64,000 nucleotides of DNA from Chrysomallon squamiferum (GCA_012295275.1 CM022665.1:42458652-42522651), one strand, 5' to 3'; numbered from the stretch's first letter, positions 37,876 through 51,000 are shown. Numbers and translations are program-made. The notes: generated by a model from the sequence alone, not told the origin.

Positions 37876-39477
37876 TTTGCAGGAGTGAGGAAGTATGGGA
37901 AAGATTTCCAAGCGATTGCTGATGTTATTGGCAACAAGCTGGAGGCTCATGTAAGAAGTTTCTTCGTAAACTTCCGTCGGCGATACAACCTGGATGAAGT
38001 CCTGGCAGAATATGAACTGGAACATGGAGTCGATTCCTCTGTTAAAGAAGAAGAAGAAAATGGAGAGACAGAAAAGGTTAGGAATAGTTTTTTTCTGGAT
38101 TTATATTTTTATTTTTATATTTTGTTTTTCTGGCTTTTTATCATTATCATTATTATTATTTTTACTTTTATTATTATTATTATTATTATATCATTATCAT
38201 TATTTTTACTTTTATTGTTATTATTATTTTACTATCATGTTTATTATATTTTTGTTATTGTTTTTTTATTTTTTTATTTAATTCTATGATTTAAAAAAAT
38301 AAGCAGATTAATATGAGCAAAAGGAAAATAAGTTTTTCGTTATTGAAAAAGTTAAGTTTTTTTTTTGAATTTGAGTGATTTATATGACTGTAAAGAAATG
38401 ATATGTATCTAGCTACATTCAGATTCAGTGATTAATTTCTGCTAAACTTTTTAGATATAAAATTTTTAATGCCAGTGTTTGTTGTGTTCGCAGATGGAAG
38501 TAGACAAGACATTAGACGGTTCTCCAGCTTCCGAAAAACCACCAACTGACTCCCCCACAGCTGCAGCACCCCCACCTCTCTTAAAACAACCACCTGCCAC
38601 CGCTAAAGGTTCTCCACCTCACCATGGCAACCACAATCACCCTCGGTAAGTTTTGTTTTCACATGATAAACAGTAGAGGTTAGAGATACAATTGGATGCA
38701 AGGATTGATCCCTCTATAGTGTTTTAATTGAGCTAATTGTCTGTGTCTTGTTTATCAGAGGACACATGTTGTATGTTTTCTTAATAAGGATGAGTGCATA
38801 TTAAAGGTTCTATACAAATTGGGTATCAAAGCCAGTGGCAGGTCCTCTCCTGTATTTTGGGAGATGTGTATTAAAAAGTATAATTGATAAAAGAAACCCA
38901 TAGAGGAATAAAACCAAGTTTTCTCATAATAGAAAAACTACTTGTTTTGAAACACAGGGATGTTTAATATGTTGATATGTTAAAATCTGAACAATATTTA
39001 ATGTTAAAAATTTGTTGAAATGTTAAGAAATAGTTATTAATTAGAAATGGCACCCATTCTGTTTGGTGCATCCGTTATTCATTGCAGTTAAAATGGTTTA
39101 CCAAAATCAGTGATATGTCTGGGGAAAAGATTGTTTTGCTGTAATGATGTCATTTGTTTTGTTTACTAATATTATCTAAAAATGGCATCTAAAAACTATT
39201 AATATACTCAGTGGACATTGTTTAATTAAAATGTTTTCCTTCAATTTGCTAGAACTAATTTATATGTGGTTTTGGTATTATGCAGTTGTCCCTCGGCTGG
39301 GGTGACATTTATTTATTTATTTATTTATTTATTTTTTTTATTTTCTGTTTCAGTTTAATGCCACAGAAGACAATATTGCATCAACCACCACCTCTTGTCC
39401 GTCCAAGCTCGTCACCTGGCAGCCATCACTCAAAACCCAGCATCATGGCTGGCATTCATCCACACACACACGATTAA
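30683..39477 (+). CDS. RCOR: REST corepressor (RCOR/CoREST) with an extra zinc finger
   Basis: Fourteen coding exons join in frame to 513 residues: 30683-30785, 30904-30960, 31933-32004, 32927-32979, 33399-33560, 34087-34208, 34867-34927, 35622-35722, 36250-36454, 36925-37002, 37254-37311, 37883-38076, 38494-38645, 39354-39477. Order: Ser/Asp-rich N-terminus; ELM2 from GMRVG at residue 37; SANT1 from about 124; Cys4 zinc finger 217-239; linker beginning [13 protein letters not shown]2 from W347; Pro/His-rich tail 423-513. Family role: a nuclear scaffold in which ELM2-SANT1 recruits HDAC1/2, while the linker and SANT2 bind the demethylase LSD1 and nucleosomal DNA, silencing target genes. Near-identity to human RCOR1-3 across ELM2-SANT1 makes the family certain. 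The start is the first in-frame ATG; a second is two codons on. Vertebrates have three paralogues, so no number is assigned. Confidence 0.95.
30904..33560 (+). other. RCOR: RCOR ELM2 domain and start of SANT1
   Basis: Exons 2-5. ELM2 blocks are [41 protein letters not shown] and [11 protein letters not shown], followed by the [14 protein letters not shown] junction into SANT1 and [18 protein letters not shown]. The same order and wording occur in human RCOR1. This is the HDAC1/2-binding surface in the family. Confidence 0.92.
33162..33295. repeat. (TTTA)n / (ATT)n mixed microsatellite
   Basis: Mixed tttatt and tatttatt units in RCOR intron 4, about 100 bp before the exon 5 acceptor. Confidence 0.9.
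34087..34208 (+). other. RCOR: RCOR SANT1 C-terminal half exon
   Basis: Encodes [20 protein letters not shown] and a basic tail, the last SANT1 helix and the basic segment after it. The phase 0 start joins exactly to the exon ending RIRQM. Confidence 0.92.
35040..35560. repeat. 45-bp minisatellite in RCOR intron 7
   Basis: Copies of a unit with aacctaccttacaaggtttg and ttatgtttgtatgtgtgtaa repeat with 45-bp steps (for example 35407 to 35452). It ends about 60 bp before the zinc-finger exon. Because 45 is a multiple of three, one frame stays open through much of the array and runs into that exon. Confidence 0.9.
35622..35722 (+). other. RCOR: Separate exon for a GATA-like Cys4 zinc finger in RCOR
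   Basis: The exon (phase 0 in, phase 2 out) encodes C217-x2-C220-x15-C236-x2-C239, then YQYWR, continuing in the next exon as RTGFMRP. The CxxC pair followed by an aromatic-rich Tyr-x-Tyr-Trp and basic segment resembles the atypical GATA fingers of MTA and RERE proteins, which also follow ELM2-SANT. Human RCOR1-3, as I know them, have no such finger at this place. All four Cys are present and the splice sites are good (tttcag; AG|gtgaga). Confidence 0.85.
36250..37002 (+). other. RCOR: RCOR inter-SANT linker exons (LSD1-binding region)
   Basis: Two exons. The first contains [15 protein letters not shown], nearly the human motif, then the helical [15 protein letters not shown]. The second continues [20 protein letters not shown]. 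In human RCOR1 this linker forms the long helix lying along the LSD1 tower domain. Confidence 0.9.
37254..38076 (+). other. RCOR: RCOR SANT2 domain exons
   Basis: [13 protein letters not shown] from the first exon joins [19 protein letters not shown], then [19 protein letters not shown] in the second. It matches the nucleosome- and LSD1-contacting SANT2 of CoREST. An internal CAT-GTAAGA sequence within exon 12 looks like a donor but must be skipped to keep SANT2 intact. Confidence 0.92.
37741..37876. repeat. (ATT)n microsatellite abutting an RCOR acceptor
   Basis: About 45 nearly perfect ATT units end six bases before the exon 12 acceptor (attactttgcag), so the array occupies the pyrimidine-tract region of intron 11. 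Confidence 0.95.
38110..38280. repeat. T-rich (ATT/TTA)n low-complexity tract
   Basis: Starts about 35 bp after the exon 12 donor. Imperfect att and tta units; it gives poly-Ile/Leu/Phe translations of no meaning. Confidence 0.8.
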
Positions 39478-42475
39478 CTCTGATAAAAACTAGGATTTAA
39501 AAACAAATAAACAAAACTTGACCTGGCAAAGACTGCAGGGCATTTACACACTATGACAATCTGCACCTGAATAAATATCAAGTCTTTCTTTAAGAGGGGC
39601 AAAACATAAAAACAAACAATAAAAATAAATGAAAAAAGACAAAGGGACATAACTCTCACTGACTCTTGGAAGAAGTACTGATTTGTCAACAGGGAAATGA
39701 GCTGGTCCTTTTGTTAATACTGTTTTATCAGTTTAGTCTCTGGTGTAATTTGTTGTATAAAATTAATAATTTTATTGTCACAGTTACAACTAAGAGTGTT
39801 GGAGTGAAAAGGCCCCCACTATACATGACTGTACTGACAGACAGATGTCATTTCTCACTAGTTGAGTATTTTTATTATTTAACATTGGACATGTCCAGTT
39901 CATGGCGATCTTGCCCAGCATGTTAAAACTTCACGTTAATATTTATCACATGAAAGGTGTAATTTTTCACTGACATCACTACATTTACCCAATTTTTTTT
40001 TTAAGTAGCTGATGTTTCTCTGAATTGAATTGTTTATTTTGTTAAATATATTCAACCAAAAAGTTAATCATTACTTTAACTAGATGCAGTTAAGATGACA
40101 AGAATTTTTTTTTGGGGGGGGGTGTTTTTTTTCATTTTATTGATTATTAACTTTTTTGTTGAGTATAAAAGGAATGATTGCGTATTTATGGTTACTGCAA
40201 AAGTTGTAATTTCATGGATGCTTTTAATGTTAAAACATTATTTAAAAAATACAATATTTTCTGCTATTTGGAGTGTTTATTATATTTTTTAATTTTTTTT
40301 TTTATGTTTTAATATAATGCTAGATAGTATTTTCTGTTTCAGTTTTGAAAGCAGATCAATAAATTATGGTCATTTAATAAATGTTAAATATGACCAAATA
40401 TAAAATTGAGTTAATGTATTTAAAAAAATGAAAAAGAAAAGAATGGAAATTAAAATGGAGGGGGGAATAATAAATTGTTATTCTTTGATATATAAGGATA
40501 CAAAATCAGTTCATTTATTATTTTAAATTTTTCACATGGGTTTGGTTAATTGCACTTTATACATTGTATGTCTCACAGAGTCAAAAATAGCTGTTTCTAT
40601 TATTTAAAAAAAAAAAAAAAAATGAGGAGATTGGTATAAATTTTGATTATTTTGTCAAGATTGAACAGTTACCTTCAAAACATTACAAAATGACAAAACA
40701 GAAAACAAGATTCAGACATTCTTGTTTCATCTAATTAATAAAATATTTAAATAAACACATTTTTACTGATAAACCGTTATCCATCTACTACTTAAGTGTT
40801 AATGCAGTTTTACTTAATAAATATCCATCATTATGGACTTCATTATTTTAAATAAACTGTTTTCCTGTATTCTTATTTCAGTTGAAAGAAAAGGGCCTGA
40901 ATAGGAATTTATTTATTTATTTATTATTATTTTTTGGTAAAGAACCAAGGCTTGGTGAATAAAGTGTTATGTATTTTAGTTCCAAGCAAGAAATAACAAA
41001 CCCTTTTTATTGACCAGCCAAGCAAGAGGTTGTAAATATTTTTCAGTATCTATTTGTCAATCCCATGCAAGAGATCATTAATCTTTTTCAGTGTTCATGT
41101 ATCAATCCCAAGATAGTAAACCTTTCAAAATCAGAATTTCGGAATCGAGATTTTATTGTTTTATATATAAATATATATGTGTGTGTATGTGTGTCAATTT
41201 TTAAAAATCTTGGTTACAACTGGCTTGTTATCAATCATTTTTGCTCATGCATGAAACTGATTCACTGGGTTGTAACCTGTTCTGTGTTTAAATCGGAATT
41301 TTAATGAAATGTTTGTTCTTGCATTGAAAATTATATTTGGTGTGGCAGATTTTAATGGAGCTGTTAAAATGGATATTTGTTGCTTTGTTAGACAGTTTTA
41401 ATGTATAAATTGCTGAATGTTTCTTAAATTTTAAGAAATGGTTGTCTTGCTTGTTGTAAATTGTATTTTATGATGAAAACAATGTACAGTTAATTTAATT
41501 TTTTAATTATTTTGTTACGTATTCCAAGGTAAAAATGGAAAAAGAAAAAAAATTGTTAATGGCTATATGTCATGTGGCTGTATTATTATTTTTTTCTTCT
41601 TCTGAATTTTTAACAAGCTTTGTTATAATATTGTGATTTTTAAACATTTATAAATTTTTTGTAAAAAAATAATAATTTCTACCAAATTTCATTAGAACAT
41701 TCCATAAAGACCATAAAACCTTTTTTAACATACGAGTTTTGAAAATGCAATAATACAAATACATAAGTATGTGACAGTGGCCAAAGATGCAAGCAGCTAT
41801 TTTGAACAATAGCCCACAGAACATCAGAATAAGCTAATTTATTCACTTTCAGTCTCATACTTGTGTAAAACATTTATTTTATTTTACTGGGGTCATCTTT
41901 GGCTAAAACAGTGTCACTTTCACATAGGAGAATAGTATGCGACATGATTTTATAAAAAGCTTTACAATCAGATAAAAACTTACCTTTCAGCTTGGTTTCC
42001 TCATGCTTAAATATTTTATATTCTTACAAGTGATTGTTTTGATGTTATTAAGAATGACAATAGGCCCACACATCTTTAAATTGATCCTAAACCAAATTGA
42101 TTGCAATATATTAAATTTAACACAGATCATAATTTTGTTACTGTTTTGTCTTCTGAAAATTGTTCAAGTCATAATTAATTGGAAGTTATATTTAAATTTC
42201 ACGTTATGTACTAGTCCAAACTGGTTTTCAATATGTAAAAAAAAAAAAAAAAAAAAATGTGTTTATATATTGTCAGCATTACTTACCACAAATTTGAAGT
42301 TTTTGTTGTAAATAGCATTATTATGAGACATTTACACATTTATTTATTGACATTTGTTTTTTTAATATGTTTTATTTCTGATGTTTATTTGGTTTGTGGA
42401 TTATTTTGTCAAATTACGAACATTTTTGCCTTCATTTTTCATCACCTATGTCAAAATAAAATGCAGTGAAGTATT
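39478..42475 (+). other. RCOR 3' UTR (probable)
   Basis: About 3 kb of A/T-rich sequence after the stop with no further exon, ending at a good poly(A) signal. Poly-A and poly-T tracts and a (GT)n tract near 41175 are present. Earlier AATAAA-like sites allow shorter forms. Confidence 0.55.
42455..42460 (+). terminator. Candidate RCOR poly(A) signal
   Basis: AATAAA followed within 30 bp by TG/T-rich sequence (tgttgtctttgttgttt), the usual downstream element. Confidence 0.6.
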
Positions 42476-42734
42476 TAATGTTGTCTTTGTTGTTTTAAAT
42501 TACAATTTATTTTAAAATCAGTAATTAATGCATTATTTTCTGAAAAATAAACAGGAATTTCTGTCATAATCTCAAATACATTTGTTTGTACTCGATCTTG
42601 CCAGGCTTTGACATAAAATAATAATAAGAAGACACGGTTTTACTAATACCTACAAGGATTAAATACCAATTCAGAAAGAACAATAACCACATTCATTAAA
42701 ATAAAACAAACACCTCAACTTGAAATATTTATGA

Positions 42735-42740
42735 TTTATT
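42735..42740 (-). terminator. Candidate beta-spectrin poly(A) signal
   Basis: The minus strand reads AATAAA here, about 2.8 kb past the spectrin stop. The opposing RCOR signal is about 275 bp away, so the two genes end tail-to-tail. Confidence 0.5.
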
Positions 42741-45530
42741 GTTTGTACCTTTTAAGCAAATACAAAATCTGGTAAAAGCAAGCCTTCTTCAGATGGAAAA
42801 AGCACAAAAAAGATAACCAAAAGGCGTGGAGTAACATCTAGCACTGCCATTATGCACAGATGTTCTATACTGAAAAGCTGATTACAGATTTCACTGGAGT
42901 GAACGATTGCTACTACTTGTAGAATACTTACAGATTTCACTTACGTGAACAATGTTTACTGCTAGTAGAAGTTCTACTGGAGGAAGATTGACTTACACTT
43001 TCTAATGGCTCAAAATGTAATCTTTGCACACTTTTAAAAATATTTTTTACAAAATGGGGACAGGGAAGAGAAAAAGTGAAAAATAATAATAAAAAAAAAC
43101 ACCTGGTCATGGCTGGCCATATCTGAAAACTTGACAGTATCCTTGTCACACATTCATTTCTATTTAATCAGGCACTGTTCTTCAAGGAATGATAACAAAC
43201 AAAATTTTAATATACAGATTGGTTTTTTTTTTTTTTTTTACCAAGTAAAGAATTGGTGACTACTGTTATACAAAAACTTTGGAAATATCTACGACTGCTC
43301 TACTCTGGTGACTGTTCAGTATTCTTTCTATGTTTGTAATTCTGACTAATGTCACTGGGTTCATGCAGTTTTGGCCAGAATTGCTCTTTTCCCAAAATCG
43401 CCAGGCATAACACACAGAGAAGAAAAATGACCAAAAATAATTATGGTGTCACATTTCAGTAGTTTTAAATGTGCTCAAGATGTGAATTAATTTTCTAAAT
43501 GGATATTCTCATGCTCCACTTGGGCTGTGCAATGCAAAAAGCTGAATAAATGTCGGTGGTCTCATTCATTGTCTGACCGTCTTTGATATTGTAATAAACA
43601 TTAAGTTTTAAATGGTCCATAAATTGTTAGTCTAAAGTTATGTTTTGATGTGAGCACAGAATTTGACTTAGAAAATGAGTAAAGTTGTTAAATAATGGTT
43701 ATGCCGTGTTATTCATTTTAGTAATCTTTTTATTTCTATTTACTTTCATAATATGACAAACAAAATGTCAACTGTTCATTTTGTTGTTCTTACTGTTGTT
43801 TTTTTTTTAAACATGACGACACATAATTCTTCAATGTCATCCTGCTTCCATAACAGAAACAAAAAAACTTTGGCTTACCAAATTCACATTATAATTTATT
43901 TTTAAATAATTATTATAAATTAATAAGTAACTACAGTGAATTTTGATACATCTGTTTTAAACAAAAACCAGCAGTAGTTATTTTAGAGAAATATTAACAT
44001 TTAAAAAACCAAAAAAAAACCTAATTTAAAACAAGAACCCTCATTGCTGTTGAATATACCAGTTATATTCCATGTCTTTTTAGTCTTAACCTGCAGATAC
44101 CTCCACACACCACACTGGCAGAATAGCAGTGAATTCAACAATAAACACAACCCAATAATGACAATCAACAAAACTGTGCTTCCCAGAGACATGTATATAT
44201 ATATGTATATTTATATAATATAATATATTATATGGACACTACGATGTCTTAAAATTACAACACGCATACATTACACTATCTACATGTACACTGCCTCGTA
44301 AGAAGCAGTCAAGAGGCAATTAACAAAAGTTGTAATGGTAACAAAAAATTTAAAGATTTCATTAAAAATTAAAAAACAAGTTTGTTGGTATGCACAAGTC
44401 ACAACACAGTTGCTGCCACACTAATGAAAACAAGTAGCAGCAGAAAAAAGAAAAAAAAATATTGAGAAAGTAAACGGTTGACAAAAACACAATGAAAACC
44501 TGTGGATGAAGAGCCTGTTTTTTTGTTTTTTTTGAGATATTCTGATTGCTGGCAGATGGCCATGACATGATGAGGCTTTTTTCTGTTGGCAAGCTCAAGG
44601 TGTCTGCCTTGCATAGATGGAATGCAACATTCAGAGGTAACGCTGACCCAAAGTGTTCATGTGTATATGTGAGTGAGTGTGAGATGTCCAAACAACTTGC
44701 AGACAACACTCAAAAAAACAAACAAAAAAGCTAGGAACAATTGTGAATGAACCAGAGGAAATGGGAAGGTTAAAATGAAGTGATCTTATAGCAACATAAT
44801 GGCAAAAATGAATGAATATATATGATTACAATGAATGAATGAAGCAAGTGGCCCATTCCTCCTTTCTTTTAACTAAAAAATTAATAATTAAATAACAATA
44901 AATGTTTTATTTTTATATCTGCCAGCAAACAGTATCTTGAATACATATTAATTTTTTTTAATTTTTTTTTTTTTTTCTGTGTAATTAAAAAGCTTAAGCT
45001 AAAACCTCTCACACTATATTCGTTACATTTTTATTTGTTTGTTAGTTTGTGAATTTTTTTATCTACTACATATATTTGTAAAATCTGTGCCTGATGTTTA
45101 AGCCATGACGTGGAGATCAGAAATGACAAGAGGCTTGCTGGTCGGAATGCTCAGTGTCCATACAACGTCAAAAGTAACTGAAAACTGAAATCCACTTGAA
45201 GTCACATAATATAATAAATTATCGCACATTTAAGAAGAAAAGAAATGTCTTAAAAACATCTGCAATCTTAAAAGCTCAGCTTGCCAAAGTTAACAAAAAA
45301 AAAAAAAAAAAAAAAAATCTGAATATTGCCATATATCATCAAAAACAACTTTCTTTTTTTTCAAATTATTAATTATAATTATTGTAGATGATAAAAAAAA
45401 TGAAAAAGAAATTGCTGACCAAACACTGATTTCTGTCTGTAATTCCACAAACGGTAAGAGATTCCTTTCAAAGCTATTAAAGTATGAAACAGATTCCTTT
45501 CTCAAAGCTATTAAGTATGAAATGTTGTTT
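42741..45530 (-). other. Beta-spectrin 3' UTR (probable)
   Basis: Directly follows the spectrin stop codon. Mostly non-repetitive A/T-rich sequence without splice-supported coding. Reading frames of 60-115 codons in it have no protein character. Confidence 0.5.
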
Positions 45531-47808
45531 TTATTTCTTTTTCATTGTGAAGAAGCCTCTCTTTTTGTGTTCGTCTTTCGGTGGCTCTGTTCGTGCAGGC
45601 AGTGACTGGGCTTTCAGAGATGCACTCGTTCCTTCCGCTCCGGTTGTCAGATTCATTTTCGCAATCCACACGTCTCGCTCGTTCTGAAATAAACAAATTA
45701 ATATAGACAATATGTCCTCAATTTAACTTTTACAATGTCTGAAATAAATAAAAAATATAAACAGAGTTTATCCTAAATTTAATTTCAGTGATGAATAAAG
45801 ATGTCTGAAGCAAACAAATAAATAAAATGAAGTTGTCCTGCATTTCCTTTTTGTGATGAATAACAATTTCTGACAAAAAAATCCAAGTATACAGAGTTTG
45901 TCCTGAATTTAATTTTTGTGATGAATAAAGATATCTGAAATAAACAAATAAACATACAGAATTTGTCCTGAACTTAAGTTTTGTGATGAATAAAAATGTC
46001 TAAAAGAAACCAATAAATGTGAAGAACCATACACAGAAAGCTACAGATACAAAAATCTAATAATTTTCTTTTAACTCATACATTTTCCCAAAATTATGAA
46101 GTTAATAAATTTATAGTAATAACAATAACAATAACAACAGAGAAAGCTATCAGTTTTACTATGACATATAAAAACTTTTGAAAATCCGATTCTTTATATC
46201 AACCTCCTTAGATATAAATATTTTGATACAGACGATTCCAATTGAGAAATGATTACTATTTGAACATCAAAATTTATTTCTTCAATTTAAAACCTCCCTC
46301 CCCCAAAAAAAAAATAAAAATAAAATAAATAAATAAACAAGACAAATAATGAAATACCTCATCTTTTCCCTGGAACAGATACTCTGCACCACTGGCAAGC
46401 GTAAGGCGGAACACAAATGGTCTCTTGGTGTAGTCGGAGGCAACCGTACATGACGCCCCTGTTAGATCTATAGCACTCTCATGATGAACCCGAGTGTTGG
46501 GATCCTGAAGCATAACAAAACAACTATCACAGAAAAAGACAAAACCAACTATCTTGGAAATACAACAAATTACAACAAATTAAATTACAGAAATACAACA
46601 AAAACTATCACAGAAACATAACAAATTAACTATTATAGAAATACAACAAACACTATCACAGAAAGTGAACAATTTATCAAAGAAATTCAACAAATCAACT
46701 ATCAGTTTAACTATCTCATAAAATTTGTAGTCATAACAATCATCCTCCATGTTCAATTTTTTATTGGTTGTGTATATGTCTGAAAACATCTAGTTTTATC
46801 AATGCTACTCACAGATTTAGCATGCTTCATATCCTTATAACAGGAAAGGGAAGCTCCATGTAGCACCAAATAGAGTTTGTCCCAAGACCTAAAAGAAAAA
46901 AAAAAAACCCAACAATAAATCAATGTTTAATTAAACTCCAGTTAATACAAAATAAATAGTTGTTAACAATACCAAAAAAAAACAACTAGGAAAATTATTA
47001 TCCATATTTAAAGAAAAAATAAAATTTTCAAGATAAAATAAATGAAAGTAAAATATAAACCAATAATCAAAACATGCTTTTAACATTAAAAGTAAATGTG
47101 TATGATTAACTGCTTATGTATTGTAGTGTTTTCCCTGAGCAGAAATAGCAGGATGGCCTGTCCTGCTCCTTTTTGGGGCCACCTGTGTGCCTGTAATTCT
47201 GAAAATGCCCACGCTCCCTGGCCTAAATTGTCAATAAAATGTGCTGATAATTACTGCAACATTCCATGAACATTCCACCAAAATCCATGGTAGCTTAAAT
47301 ATGAGACCTTGTCAATTCTGCCATTCTGAAGACAATTAATATGAAGGGGAAAAAATGCCACCTTTTCTACCTGTACCTTCCTCCCTTTTTTCAGTCTGGG
47401 GGAAATACTTATATTATGTGCTTCATATTTAATTGTAGACTATGTTTCCAGGGGAAATAAATTCACTACTTTGTCTAATAAGTTTTAATATTTATTTATA
47501 TTAATTTTTATTTTTATTTATTTATTTAGATGGGGACTGACAGGAATAAGTTTTTAGTTACTAACATTAATATCCCAGTTAAAATTATATACTATATTTA
47601 TTAAAGCAAAAAGAAATATTAAATTTTCCCTCTATCACTGCTGAATCAGACTACTGGTTTAATACTGGACCACATTTCAGTGGTTACTAGGTTTTATAAA
47701 TGTACACTAACCTGCTGCTTGCTTTTTTGCCATTCACCTCACGTTCGTGTTTTCTGGAAAGAACTCCTTCATGGTGTACCACTTCCACTGACCCAGATGG
47801 GCTTTGTT
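45531..47808 (-). other. Spectrin PH domain and C-terminal tail
   Basis: Four exons: 47712-47808 ([20 protein letters not shown]), 46813-46888 ([20 protein letters not shown]), 46358-46504 ([20 protein letters not shown]) and 45531-45683 ([11 protein letters not shown], then tail). Strand order and the C-terminal helix with Trp follow the beta-spectrin PH fold, which binds PI(4,5)P2 and helps hold spectrin at membranes. The protein ends in a Lys-rich tail at the TAA at 45531-45533. Confidence 0.93.
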
Positions 47809-48004
47809 CTGAGACAAGACATAAATATACTTATTGTTAGTGAGGTCATTCGCAGAACTGAAGCAATTCAGCTCTAAAAACAGATTGTATTTTAAATTGA
47901 ATATTTAATTTTAAAAGCTGAAAAACAAAACACACATTAAGAGCATATCATTTTCTTAGTATATGTTACATCATGTTTGTAAATATTTTTGAGATAAATT
48001 ATTC

Positions 48005-48038
<34 letters not shown>

Positions 48039-51000
48039 AAATACATAAATAATAACAATAATAATAAACAAAAATATCATTAACAGTGCATGTAAAATGT
48101 TATATTTAAACTGATAAAATGGACACAGTTTCAATACTGTCAAGCAATTAATTAAATTCATTCAACTCTAAAAGTTCTGAAAATATGCATGTCCTACACA
48201 TGACAATGAAAAAACAATTAGGTAAATTTTCTTACATACATACACTGATTCAGATATTATTTAAACAGGAAAAAAAGTAAACACTCCAGTTGGCCAAAAG
48301 CTATCAACAAAAAAGCTGATACTTCATTCTCCACAAGTACAAACAAGATACATCCACAGTTCCTTTGAATAATACACTATTCCAATCTCCAGATGGACAT
48401 CAGCCATTTTTAATTACAAACCTGGACCTCATCACAAGATATCCTTTATTACTGTGAACATTTTAATTTAAAAAAAAATATATATATATATATATAAAAA
48501 GGTTTGTGATATGTTTTGAACAACAAACATACACTGTATATAAAATGATCCCCATCAGCACACACAACATGCAAAAAAATAATTAATGTCCAAGATAAAA
48601 ATTCCCTATTTTCAATCCATTAACAATAACAAACAGCACTTGAAGAAGAAATGCTTTAAAACAAAAAAAATAAAAACCACATACTCTGGAACAAAATAAA
48701 AAATGAAATTTCAAACATCCCTTGAAAAACAGATATAAAGAAGATTATATTAATGACAGAAAAAAAGAAACCACACTTTAAATAGGTACCGGCAGCCTAA
48801 CCAAAACAAGTGAACAAAGCTTTTAGAAATGCAGATTTTTTCGTTTTTCTCCATTCCCATCAAAAACAAACATAGGGAAATACTGATTATTATCTGCTCT
48901 TTTAAATGGTGATGTTGTTTTTGTTGTGTATTAAATTGTTAATCTGTACGAGTGTGTTAAACCTGGAGGGGTAAATGAACTCCGTCAGTCATTGACAGCG
49001 TGGAGTAAAAAGTCCTAAAACGGTGTCGCACTACAAACGCCTGGCTATGAAGTCGCTTGCATTATTTTTAGCAGTCAGGAAGGTCAAGGCTGATCTTTCT
49101 AACAATGTGCATGCTATCCAAAAATGCATTTTTGCTTGCCTAAAAACCAAATTAAAAAAAATAATAATTAAAAAATGATTGAAAATTAACCCTACAAACT
49201 CATAATCAAATGAAAGCTCATTGAATTATATTTCAAACAATGTGCGACACGACGGTGTACCATCTTTGATGTAGAACCATCTTGAAAGCGAGCCATAAAT
49301 TAACAATGATTATATTTATATACTGTTTATATGTTTAATATCTTGTTGGCTGAAGCATTATATATAATACAAAAATGCCAAAATTACATTTTCTGATTCC
49401 GACCGGGCCAAACAATTTTTTTATTATTTAAAACAATTATATTTCTGTGCTGTTTATATTTTATAATAACTTGTTTAAAAGATGTTTTTCTTCTATGTTC
49501 TTTTTACTGTATATAATAAAAACAATGAAAGAAAAAAATATCTCTTCCGTTCTATGAAATCTTTAAAATAACAAACTATCAAGTAGTCAGTACCAGAAAT
49601 TGACAGAATGATGAAAAAAAAAAAAAACATATAAAAAAAAATAAAAAAAAAAAAAATTTTTTTTTAAAACTTGTCATAAATTGATCAGTTTTAAAACTTG
49701 TATGTTTTTTTCTCCTCTCTCTGCAAGGTTTCTTTTTATACTTACTTTATTGCGTATTATATAAAATAAAATTAATTAATAATTAGGCTGCCAATACCTA
49801 CTTTTACGAAGAAAACAAAGAGAGTGACAGAAAAAGTTTCCCCCAATGAACAGGCTTCTTCCTACATGCTCCCAACCTGAGTTAATCAATTTCATGCAAA
49901 TTATGATTCAATTTTACTTAATTAAAGATCTTTTGGGGCCAGTTTAATTGCCATTACTTTTTTAAGGCAAAACTATTCAGTCATTATTATATGTGATATA
50001 TAATCATGTAAGATGTATTAGGGCCAGTGTTACAATTAAGCTCATAAATTAAATCATGATGTAAAAAAAATAATAATAATAATAAAAAAGAATACCTGGG
50101 CATATAAAAATAATTGGATTCAGTTCCAGTTTTCTTGTGACAAAATTTACAAGTAAACAGTACTTTTTTAAATTTGCTTTTGTTGTTGTTGCTATTGTCT
50201 GTGGTCCTTTTTTCACACAACCAAACAGATGCATCATTAACCCTCCATGATCAGTTCTCTTTATTTTAGTAATGTCTGACATTTATTTTCAATTCAAATA
50301 TTTAATGAACCAATGTCAAAACAAAATCACTGTGAAATTGATCACAAAATGACTGAAGATGAAAGAACAATGATGTCAGGAGTATTTCTTTTGAGTTATA
50401 AGCACATTAATAAATACACCACTTTTCTATACACATCATATACACAGAAGTCGATCAGAAATGCCAACACTTGAGATTTAGGTTTTTATGCTTTGGTAAG
50501 AACTATAATTTTCCAAAAATATATGAAAGGTGGAGAGAAAAATAAACCCAAAATAATTATGGAGTCATACTTTAGTTAAAAAAAAAAAAAAATTTCTTTC
50601 TGTTTTTCTTACAATTCATCATTGTCAAAATACATGAATATTTATTACCTTTCAAGCAGAATGTTTTTTTTTTGTTTGTTTTGTTTGTTTTTATTACATA
50701 CTTTTTATGGTGTCATCTGTGAACTTCAGCAATATATTTCCATTAAAACATGATCATTGCTAGTCCAACAAGAGAAGATGTTATAAAATGTGCCAGATGA
50801 AAACATTTCATTGTACATATATTTACAAAAATAATAATAAATGACACAAAACAGTGGACTACTGTACTGGCCTAATTAAGTTTATATGACACTCAGAATA
50901 CATATCTTTGGCATTTTTTCTAAAGAAAATATTTTTCATAAAAAAAATTGAAAGAAAAATATAAGAAACCCAAAAGTTTCAAAAAAACAACAAAAACAAA

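Noticed and set aside
37663-38025. Minus-strand frame with poly-Ile and poly-Asn
   Set aside because: Translation of the ATT microsatellite, antisense to a firm RCOR exon.
44362-44709. 115-codon minus frame
   Set aside because: It lies in the spectrin 3' UTR, has no splice sites and no recognisable protein.
47140-47420. GC-richer patch in a spectrin intron as an exon
   Set aside because: No pair of splice sites gives a frame that fits the PH-domain exons on either side; it is more likely an old dispersed repeat.
49987-50282. Cys- and Lys-containing minus frames suggesting a zinc finger
   Set aside because: The Cys spacing fits no known finger, no good splice sites flank it, and phase does not fit the spectrin exons.
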